Source: Janthinobacterium lividum (GTDB lineage: Bacteria > Pseudomonadota > Gammaproteobacteria > Burkholderiales > Burkholderiaceae_D). From it: DNA of 6,078 nt. Shown piece after piece: positions 1-4,915 of the stretch (positions are counted from its first letter, which is position 1; the number at the start of each line of letters is the position of its first letter). Position numbers and translations under genes: made by a program. Below the pieces are notes generated by a model. That model did not search any database. It was not told where the DNA came from and saw nothing but the letters and a program-made list of their open reading frames with translations. Location: the NCBI GenBank assembly GCA_945864765.1, contig CAMBDR010000297.1:1-6078 (forward strand), read 5' to 3'.

Positions 1-456
1 TGCGGTTTTCATTTACGCGGCAGCGGCCAACAATATGCGCTGCCGTTTAAAACCGTATTTTTGGGCGTGCCCAACAATTCGTCCTTGGGCATTGAATTGG
101 CGCGCAATTTACGCGGCAATGGGGAAATCGAAATTCTGCACGAACGCAAGGATGCACAGGCTATTATTGAAGTCCTGTCCGAAAACCGCGACAAATCCAT
201 TTTATCGCTCAACTTCCAGGGCCGGGTGCGCGAATATAATTTAACTTACGCCTTGCGTTTTCAAGTCAAAGACGCAGCCGGGCACGAATTATTGGCCCCC
301 AATGAAATTTTATTAAAGCGCACCATCAGCTTTAATGAATCGCAAGTGCTGGCCAAGGAATCGGAAGAAACCTTTCTCTATCGCGACATGCAAACCGACC
401 TGGTGCAACAAATCATCCGACGGCTGGCGACCATCAAGCTCCAGCCCAAAGGATAA
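1..456 (+). CDS. lptE: LPS-assembly lipoprotein LptE, 5'-truncated by the window edge
   Basis: LptE is an outer-membrane lipoprotein that plugs the LptD beta-barrel and helps insert lipopolysaccharide into the outer leaflet. The frame is open from base 1 and gives 151 residues before TAA at 454-456. The first residues read Cys-Gly-Phe-His-Leu-Arg-Gly, the typical start of mature betaproteobacterial LptE, so base 1 probably falls on the lipobox cysteine and only the signal peptide lies outside. Family-like segments follow: a short beta-strand stretch (KTVFLGVPNNS, about residues 18-28), a charged helix-like segment, and the NLTYALRFQVKDAAG strand region near residues 80-94. The C-terminal DMQTDLVQQIIRRLATIK segment, about residues 130-147, is a recognisable LptE ending. 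The internal ATG at base 61 is not the real start. holA begins 6 bp after the stop, which suggests translational coupling. leuS commonly lies upstream in this group, but that cannot be seen here. Confidence 0.93.
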   Translation, partial: CGFHLRGSGQQYALPFKTVFLGVPNNSSLGIELARNLRGNGEIEILHERKDAQAIIEVLSENRDKSILSLNFQGRVREYNLTYALRFQVKDAAGHELLAPNEILLKRTISFNESQVLAKESEETFLYRDMQTDLVQQIIRRLATIKLQPKG

Positions 457-462
457 GCCACC

Positions 463-1497
463 ATGCAACTGCGGCTGGATGCACTCGACGCTCACCTTGC
501 CAAAAATTTGAGTGCGCTCTACGTTATTACTAGCGACGAGCCTTTATTGGCGCTCGAAGCGGCCGACAAAATCCGCCTGCGCGCGCGCCAGCAAGGCTTT
601 ACCGAGCGCACCGTATTGACGGTGGAGCGTAGCTTCAAATGGGGCCAGTTGCTGGCAGAAAATCAGTCGCAATCGCTGTTTGGCGATAAAAAACTGATTG
701 AATTGCGCATTCCCACTGGCAAACCCGGCAAAGACGGCGGGGCCGCCTTGCAAGAATACACCAAGCACTTGAATGCCGACAACCTGACCCTGATCAGCTT
801 ACCCAAACTTGACTGGCAAACCCAAAAAGCCGCCTGGGTCGCCAGCTTGCAGCAAGCGGCGGTGTACCTCGACATTGCCCCGGTGGAACGGGCGCAATTA
901 CCCGCATGGATAGGTCAGCGCTTAAGCTTGCAACAACAAAGCGCCGAACGCGCCAGCCTCGACTTTATTGCCGAACGAGTCGAAGGTAATTTACTGGCCG
1001 CGCACCAGGAAATTCAAAAACTGGGCTTACTGCACCCCGCTGGCCCACTCAGTCAACAGCAAATCCAGGACGCCGTGATGAATGTGGCGCGCTACGACGT
1101 GTTTAAACTGAATGAAGCCATGCTCAGTGGCGACAGCCGGCGCTGGATACGCATGCTCACCGGCTTACAAGGCGAAGGCGAAGCGCTGCCCCTGGTTTTG
1201 TGGGCGGTGGCAGAAGAAATCCGCACCCTGTTCAAGCTCAAAGCCGCCATCGAACAAGGTCGCCCCCTGCCCGCTTTACTCAAAGAATACCGGATTTGGG
1301 GGCCGAAAGAGAAATGGATGGACCCGGCGCTACGCCGCCTGAGTTTGGCAGGATTGCAACAGGCCTTGCAACAAGCAGCGCAAGTGGATAAACTGATCAA
1401 AGGCTTACGCGTCAAGGGCATGACCAGCGATGGCTGGGAAGCCTTGATGCAACTGGGCTTATTGGTCTGCCTGGGTAATTCACCCAGGCGAGCATAA
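463..1497 (+). CDS. holA: DNA polymerase III delta subunit (clamp loader)
   Basis: The delta subunit is the clamp-loader 'wrench' that opens the beta sliding clamp. It works in the cytoplasm with gamma/tau and delta-prime. The 344-residue product is almost the length of E. coli HolA (343, from memory). The N-terminus, LYVITSDEPLLALEAADKIR at residues 19-38, is the family signature (a degenerate nucleotide-binding fold with no Walker A, as expected for delta). Ser71-Leu72-Phe73 (bases 673-681) matches the beta-clamp-binding Leu-Phe of the E. coli protein. The segment around residues 170-190 (ERVEGNLLAAHQEIQKL) is the conserved lid/helical region, and the C-terminal part is helical, as in the collar domain. 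The start is ATG 463, with an AAAGGA ribosome-binding site at 448-453 that overlaps the end of lptE. The gap to proA is 31 bp to its likely ATG. Nothing is truncated or frameshifted. Confidence 0.96.
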   Translation: MQLRLDALDAHLAKNLSALYVITSDEPLLALEAADKIRLRARQQGFTERTVLTVERSFKWGQLLAENQSQSLFGDKKLIELRIPTGKPGKDGGAALQEYTKHLNADNLTLISLPKLDWQTQKAAWVASLQQAAVYLDIAPVERAQLPAWIGQRLSLQQQSAERASLDFIAERVEGNLLAAHQEIQKLGLLHPAGPLSQQQIQDAVMNVARYDVFKLNEAMLSGDSRRWIRMLTGLQGEGEALPLVLWAVAEEIRTLFKLKAAIEQGRPLPALLKEYRIWGPKEKWMDPALRRLSLAGLQQALQQAAQVDKLIKGLRVKGMTSDGWEALMQLGLLVCLGNSPRRA

Positions 1498-1528
1498 GCC
1501 ATTCACCCCCTACATTATTGTGATCATC

Positions 1529-2794
1529 ATGGACATTCCTTCTTACCTGCAAACTGTTGGACAACGCGCCCGGCGCGCCGCACGCTTAATGGCCGAAGCA
1601 CCGAGCGCCATAAAAAACCGCGCCTTGCTTGAAATCGCGCACTTAATTGAGCAAGAGCACGACGCCATCTTTACCGCCAATCGAAAAGATTTGGCCGCTG
1701 CCCGCGCCAACGGCCTGGCCGATGCCATGCTGGAGCGCCTGGCGCTCAACGAAAGAGCCTTGTTCAGAATGGTCGAGGGTTTGCAGCAAGTGGCCAAATT
1801 ACCCGACCCGATTGGTGAAATCTCCAATCTTAAATTTCGCCCCACTGGCATCCAGGTCGGGCAAATGCGGGTGCCGCTGGGTGTGATCGGCATTATTTAC
1901 GAAGCCCGCCCGAATGTGACGGTCGATGCCGCTGGCCTGTGCATTAAAAGCGGTAACGCCTGCATCTTGCGTGGCGGTTCCGAAGCCTTGCACTGTAATT
2001 TGGTACTGGCCAAAATCGTGCAGCAAGGCTTGCAAGTTGCCGGTTTGCCCTCCGATGCGGTGCAAGTGATTGAAACGGCAGACCGCGCCGCCGTCGGCGC
2101 TTTAATCACCATGCCGGAATACGTCGATGTGATCGTGCCACGCGGCGGCAAAGGCTTGATTGAACGCCTGATCCGCGAATCCACGGTGCCCATGATCAAG
2201 CATCTGGATGGGATTTGCCATGTATATATCGACGACCAGGCCGATATCGAAAAAGCCCTGGCCATTGCCTACAATGCCAAATGCCACCGTTACGGCACCT
2301 GCAATACCATGGAAACCTTGCTGGTTGCGCATGATATCGCCGCGAAAGTGTTGCCAGCCCTGGCCAAACTGTATGCCATGCAAAAAGTTGAATTACGCTG
2401 CGACCCCTTCGCCGCCAGTATTTTGCAGCACTACCCGCATCTGGTTCTGGCCACCGAACAAGACTGGGCCACCGAATACCTGGCCCCGATCTTATCGATC
2501 AAGGTGGTGCCGGATATGGAACAGGCGATTAACCATATCAATACCTGGTCTTCGCACCACACCGATACCATTGTCACGGAAAACTATAGCCGCGCCATGC
2601 GCTTTTTGCGTGTGGTCGATTCCGCCTCGGTCATGGTCAACGCCTCGACCCGCTTTGCCGATGGCTTTGAATATGGCCTGGGGGCGGAAATTGGCATTTC
2701 CAACGACAAACTGCATGCACGTGGCCCGGTTGGGCTGGAAGGTTTGACATCGTTAAAATATATCGTACTTGGCAACGGCGAAGTGCGACAATAA
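1529..2794 (+). CDS. proA: Gamma-glutamyl phosphate reductase
   Basis: ProA performs the second step of proline synthesis in the cytoplasm: NADPH-dependent reduction of glutamyl-5-phosphate to glutamate semialdehyde. From ATG 1529 the product is 421 residues, close to the usual ~417. It has the aldehyde-dehydrogenase-superfamily layout. The N-terminal cofactor domain carries the VIYEARPNVTVDAAGLCIKSGNA signature (about residues 123-145) followed by LRGGSEA. VPRGGKGLIERLI and STVPMIKHLDGICHVYID follow. The catalytic cysteine is Cys258 (bases 2300-2302) in the YGTCNTMETLLV motif. The C-terminal FADGFEYGLGAEIGISNDKLHARGPVGLEGLTS block is typical and intact. A GTG at 1520 in the same frame would add three residues; ATG 1529 is preferred because MDIPSYLQTVG matches the family start, but neither start has a clear Shine-Dalgarno sequence. 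The partner kinase ProB is not in the window; in Burkholderiales it often lies elsewhere, with obgE. The stop codon overlaps a tandem repeat array. Confidence 0.97.
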   Translation: MDIPSYLQTVGQRARRAARLMAEAPSAIKNRALLEIAHLIEQEHDAIFTANRKDLAAARANGLADAMLERLALNERALFRMVEGLQQVAKLPDPIGEISNLKFRPTGIQVGQMRVPLGVIGIIYEARPNVTVDAAGLCIKSGNACILRGGSEALHCNLVLAKIVQQGLQVAGLPSDAVQVIETADRAAVGALITMPEYVDVIVPRGGKGLIERLIRESTVPMIKHLDGICHVYIDDQADIEKALAIAYNAKCHRYGTCNTMETLLVAHDIAAKVLPALAKLYAMQKVELRCDPFAASILQHYPHLVLATEQDWATEYLAPILSIKVVPDMEQAINHINTWSSHHTDTIVTENYSRAMRFLRVVDSASVMVNASTRFADGFEYGLGAEIGISNDKLHARGPVGLEGLTSLKYIVLGNGEVRQ

Positions 2795-2840
2795 GCAACA
2801 GCGAGCAACAGCGAGCAACAGCGAGCAACAGCGAGCAACA
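2794..2840 (+). repeat. Tandem repeat, 10-bp unit AGCAACAGCG, 4.7 copies
   Basis: Four perfect copies lie at 2794-2803, 2804-2813, 2814-2823 and 2824-2833, followed by a partial AGCAACA at 2834-2840. The first base is the last base of the proA stop codon. The last bases of proA contain an imperfect relative, GGCAACGGCG (2771-2780, 8 of 10 matching), so the array may have grown from the gene's own 3' end. Copy-number changes would not alter ProA, because its stop precedes the array, but would change the length of the hemJ leader. The perfect identity of copies suggests recent slippage. No function is shown by the sequence. Confidence 0.95.
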
Positions 2841-2854
2841 ACAAGCCACAAGCC
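2841..2854 (+). repeat. Short tandem duplication, 7-bp unit ACAAGCC x2
   Basis: Two perfect abutting copies of ACAAGCC (2841-2847 and 2848-2854) begin directly where the 10-bp array ends. With that array they fill most of the 79-bp gap before hemJ. The combined stretch 2794-2863 contains no T on the + strand. A two-copy 7-mer can arise by chance, so only its position beside the longer array makes it notable. Confidence 0.8.
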
Positions 2855-2864
2855 GCGCCAAAAT

Positions 2865-2870
2865 GGGGGA
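2865..2870 (+). promoter_or_regulatory. Ribosome-binding site deciding the hemJ start
   Basis: GGGGGA lies 3 bp before ATG 2874. The spacing is slightly short, but this is the only purine-rich block near a plausible start. It supports ATG 2874 over the in-frame ATG at 2769, which lies inside proA and would translate the repeat array into a low-complexity N-terminal extension. Confidence 0.7.
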
Positions 2871-2873
2871 AGC

Positions 2874-3308
2874 ATGCTCTGGATTAAAGCACTACATATT
2901 GTCTTCATCGCTTCATGGTTCGCGGGCTTGTTTTATTTACCGCGCATCTTCGTCAATTTGGCGATGGAAGACAAGCCCATCGTCATCGAGCGCTTATTGC
3001 TGATGGCGCGCAAGCTTTACCGCTTTACCACCCTGCTTTCCATGCCCGCCGTGGCCTTGGGTGTCTGGCTGGTGTTGGGCTATGGCCTGGGCGCAGGTGA
3101 CGCTGGCCACAAGATTGCAGGGTGGATGTGGGCCAAGCTGTTCATCGTCGCCCTCACCTTGGCTTACCATGTACGTTGCGGCAAATTGCTCAAACAATTT
3201 GAACGGGGTGAATGCAAGCTCAGCCATCGCTGGTTTCGCTGGTGGAATGAAATCCCGGTATTTTTATTACTCGGCGCAGTGATTTTGGTGGTGGTGCGGC
3301 CGTTTTAA
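2874..3308 (+). CDS. hemJ: HemJ-family protoporphyrinogen IX oxidase (CopD-like/UPF0093 membrane protein)
   Basis: HemJ is an inner-membrane protein that oxidises protoporphyrinogen IX to protoporphyrin IX, the penultimate step of heme synthesis, in bacteria lacking HemG or HemY. The 144-residue product has family length and about four membrane segments: residues 4-22, 52-72, 84-100 and 127-141. Family features include the first-helix KALHIVFIASWFAGLFYLPRIFV with His8, MARKLYRFTT at 44-53, W-A-K-L with Lys88, AYHVRCGKLLKQF with His99, and the ending RWWNEIPVFLLLGAVILVVVRPF, whose N-E-x-P motif is characteristic. His8 is expected to be a heme or substrate ligand; this is family knowledge, not visible here. 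Annotation pipelines often name such proteins only 'CopD family protein'. The start is set by the GGGGGA site at 2865-2870. It probably shares a transcript with proA and the downstream methyltransferase, without a functional link to either. Confidence 0.9.
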   Translation: MLWIKALHIVFIASWFAGLFYLPRIFVNLAMEDKPIVIERLLLMARKLYRFTTLLSMPAVALGVWLVLGYGLGAGDAGHKIAGWMWAKLFIVALTLAYHVRCGKLLKQFERGECKLSHRWFRWWNEIPVFLLLGAVILVVVRPF

Positions 3309-3364
3309 TACCATCGTCGCGCACGCAGTTGTTGTTCCTGCTGCTGGCGCGATGCTTCTTATCG

Positions 3365-3372
3365 AAAAAAGG
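3365..3372 (+). promoter_or_regulatory. Ribosome-binding site deciding the methyltransferase start
   Basis: AAAAAAGG ends 6 bp before ATG 3379, good spacing for a Shine-Dalgarno element. It lies downstream of the alternative in-frame ATG at 3352, which would place it inside the coding region, and so favours 3379. Confidence 0.7.
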
Positions 3373-3378
3373 TTCCCG

Positions 3379-4605
3379 ATGTCTTATTCTTATTTTTGCC
3401 CCTGCCCACGTGGCATGGAAACCGCGCTGGCCGAAGAAATCGGCGAAATCGCTCAAACCAGTACCAGCCGCACCCTCAAAGTGCATAATCAAGTACCGGG
3501 CGGCGTCCATTGCTCGGGCGATTTGATTGATGCGTATCGACTCAATCTGCACTCCCGCATCGCCTCGCGGATTTTATTGCGCCTGGCCCACAAATCATAC
3601 AAAAACGAAAATGATATCTATGATTTAACGCTGGAACAACCCTTTGAAGATTGGTTCACCCCCGAGCATACGATACGGGTTGATCTGACCGCCATCAAAT
3701 CGCCGCTAAAAAGTCTCGAATTTACGACACTCAAGATAAAAGATGCGGTCTGTGATCGCTTCCGTGATTTGGTGCAACGCCGCCCCTCGGTCAACACCCA
3801 AAGCCCGGATATTCGCATCGCCGGCTTTTTGGATGCCCACAATTACACGCTGTACATCGACACCTCCGGCGAAGCGCTCTTCAAGCGCGGCTGGCGTGAC
3901 GAAACGGGCGATGCGCCCCTGCGTGAAAACCTGGCCGCTGGCCTGTTACGGGTTGCGGGGTGGAAACCTGGCACGGTTTTATTCGATCCGATGTGTGGCT
4001 CCGGCACCATTTTGGCGGAAGCGGCGCAAATGATCATGGGTATTCCACCCGGTGCGCGACGCAGCTTTGCTTTTGAGAAATTTGGCAATTTCCAGGCCAA
4101 AGCCTGGGCCGAACTCAAACAAGCGATTCGCCCCAATCCGCTACCGACCACGCCAACCCTGTTTGGCAGCGACATCTCCGGCGATATGATTGCCATGACG
4201 CGGCATAATCTGCGAAATGCGGGCATTTTGTTTGATATCCCGCTCAAACAAATCGAAGCCCAGGAAGTCAAGGCACCGAGCGAAACCCCCGGCATTTTGC
4301 TCACCAACCCGCCTTATGGCGAACGGATCGGCGTGCGCGGTGATCAATCGCTGGAAGAAGACGAGCTGGCACTGTCTTTTTATCGCAACTTGAGTACGAC
4401 ACTAAAACAACGCTTTGCCGGATGGCAAGTTTATCTATTTACCGCCGATTTAAGCCTGCCCAAAATGATGCGTTTAAAAGAATCGCGCAAAACGCCTTTT
4501 TTTAATGGTGCGCTCGAATGTCGTTTGTTCCGTTTTGACATGGTTGCAGGCTACCACAGGCGCGAAGCGGCCCTTCCCAAGGATGAATCCGGTGCCAGCA
4601 GCTAA
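3379..4605 (+). CDS. THUMP-domain class I SAM-dependent RNA methyltransferase (RlmL N-terminal-half type)
   Basis: This is very likely a 23S rRNA guanine-N2 methyltransferase related to the RlmL half of E. coli RlmKL (which makes m2G2445); the exact target base is inferred from the family. The product is 408 residues. The N-terminus, MSYSYFCPCPRGMETALAEEI, is the usual start of the ferredoxin-like/THUMP module, which runs to about residue 155 and binds RNA. The UPF0020-type catalytic domain follows: ETGDAPLRENLAAGLL just before residue 195, SAM motif I FDPMCGSGT at 202-210, the acidic motif GSDISGDMIAMTRHNLRNAG near 264-282, and catalytic N-P-P-Y-G-E-R at 310-316. E. coli RlmKL is about 700 residues because an RlmK (m7G2069) domain is fused to it; that domain is absent here and the gene ends normally at TAA 4603-4605. 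An upstream in-frame ATG at 3352 is less likely. The gene sits 70 bp after hemJ and is probably the last of the operon. Confidence 0.88.
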   Translation: MSYSYFCPCPRGMETALAEEIGEIAQTSTSRTLKVHNQVPGGVHCSGDLIDAYRLNLHSRIASRILLRLAHKSYKNENDIYDLTLEQPFEDWFTPEHTIRVDLTAIKSPLKSLEFTTLKIKDAVCDRFRDLVQRRPSVNTQSPDIRIAGFLDAHNYTLYIDTSGEALFKRGWRDETGDAPLRENLAAGLLRVAGWKPGTVLFDPMCGSGTILAEAAQMIMGIPPGARRSFAFEKFGNFQAKAWAELKQAIRPNPLPTTPTLFGSDISGDMIAMTRHNLRNAGILFDIPLKQIEAQEVKAPSETPGILLTNPPYGERIGVRGDQSLEEDELALSFYRNLSTTLKQRFAGWQVYLFTADLSLPKMMRLKESRKTPFFNGALECRLFRFDMVAGYHRREAALPKDESGASS

Positions 4606-4667
4606 AGCCTTCAGGCCGATCCTCGCACCCAATTGCATCGGATTTTCCCCACTACGCCAATTAAACA

Positions 4668-4701
4668 ACACCGCATCTGAGTATTTTCCCAGTCGCGGTG
4701 T
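4668..4701 (+). other. Candidate hairpin competing with the terminator stem
   Basis: ACACCGC (4668-4674) is the exact reverse complement of GCGGTGT (4695-4701), leaving a 20-nt loop. The right arm shares bases 4696-4700 with the left arm of the candidate terminator, so the two hairpins cannot form together. This resembles an attenuator layout, but the large loop and short stem make chance a real possibility. Confidence 0.35.
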
Positions 4702-4720
4702 GCCATCACCGAGCTTTTTT
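4696..4720 (+). terminator. Candidate weak intrinsic terminator of the lptE-to-methyltransferase operon
   Basis: CGGTG (4696-4700) pairs with CACCG (4707-4711) around a 6-nt loop. AGC and then six T follow at 4715-4720. The stem is only 5 bp and the T run starts 3 nt late, so termination may be inefficient. It lies about 90 bp after the methyltransferase stop, a sensible position. Confidence 0.45.
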
Positions 4721-4778
4721 CATCACACTTGAGCGGTATCACCAAAGATTTCTGCTACCCTTTACACAGATACGCAAT

Positions 4779-4806
4779 TAAAGAAAGGCTTTGGCATTGC
4801 CAACAC
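4779..4806 (+). promoter_or_regulatory. Candidate sigma-28 (FliA) promoter for the chemoreceptor gene
   Basis: TAAAG at 4779-4783 and GCCAACAC at 4799-4806 resemble the flagellar sigma-28 elements TAAAGTTT and GCCGATAA. Spacing from TAAA to GCC is 16 nt, one more than the common 15. The -10 half matches at 5 of 8 positions (G, C, C, the first A of ATAA and its last-but-one A). Chemoreceptor genes are often sigma-28 dependent, which raises the prior. It would give a leader of roughly 100 nt before ATG 4916. Confidence 0.4.
4791..4803. repeat. Palindrome TTGGCA-T-TGCCAA overlapping the candidate -10
   Basis: Two perfect 6-bp arms flank a single central base. It overlaps the -10 half of the candidate sigma-28 promoter, so it could be an operator for a dimeric regulator, or a small RNA stem (5 bp with a 3-nt loop) near the transcript start. 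No known consensus is claimed. Confidence 0.45.
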
Positions 4807-4902
4807 AAATGGCCGAGGCCAAACTGGCACGTATTCATCTGAAGTAGCTGAAGTAACACAGGCGACAACCAATATAACCACAGGTTTTGACAACTCAACC
4901 TC

Positions 4903-4907
4903 AGGGG
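4903..4907 (+). promoter_or_regulatory. Ribosome-binding site of the chemoreceptor gene
   Basis: AGGGG lies 8 bp before ATG 4916, which is good spacing. It fixes the start of a gene whose frame otherwise runs off the window. Confidence 0.7.
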
Positions 4908-4915
4908 CATCTCAA

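Larger units (their letters stand above)
4606..4915. other. 310-bp non-coding stretch before the chemoreceptor gene
   Basis: I found no convincing gene here on either strand. It appears more AT-rich than the flanking genes. It holds a candidate terminator (4696-4720), a competing 7-bp hairpin (4668-4701), a candidate sigma-28 promoter (4779-4806), a 13-bp palindrome (4791-4803), and two copies of CTGAAGTA at 9-bp spacing (4839-4846 and 4848-4855). A 12-codon frame, ATG 4809 to TAG 4845-4847, has no ribosome-binding site and is not called. It most likely contains the end of the upstream operon and the 5' leader of the chemoreceptor mRNA. Confidence 0.75.

Noticed and set aside
2208..2747. A 179-residue open frame on the plus strand inside proA
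   Set aside because: It is out of frame with the intact, motif-bearing proA, and its Pro/Trp/Arg-rich sequence is typical of a shadow frame.
2769..2873. A longer HemJ starting at ATG 2769, with the repeat array translated as an N-terminal extension
   Set aside because: It would overlap proA, gives low-complexity Ser/Asn/Gln sequence unlike the family, and lacks its own ribosome site, while ATG 2874 has one and matches the HemJ N-terminus.
3352..3378. Methyltransferase start at ATG 3352
   Set aside because: It would add nine residues not expected before the conserved MSYSYFCPCPRG start, and the ribosome-binding site at 3365-3372 fits ATG 3379.
4616..4645. A hairpin CCGAT...ATCGG followed by ATTTT as a terminator just after the methyltransferase
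   Set aside because: The stem is only 5 bp around a 16-nt loop and just four T follow; the structure at 4696-4720 is better.
4474..4671. A 65-residue minus-strand frame spanning the methyltransferase 3' end
   Set aside because: It mostly mirrors the methyltransferase coding sequence, shows no recognisable domain and has no supporting start signals.
4809..4847. A 12-codon frame in the chemoreceptor leader as a leader peptide
   Set aside because: There is no ribosome-binding site before it, and a frame this short is expected by chance.
4887..4892. TTGACA as a sigma-70 -35 box for the chemoreceptor
   Set aside because: The matching -10 would fall at about 4910-4915, directly on the start codon region and over the ribosome-binding site, with no TATAAT-like sequence.
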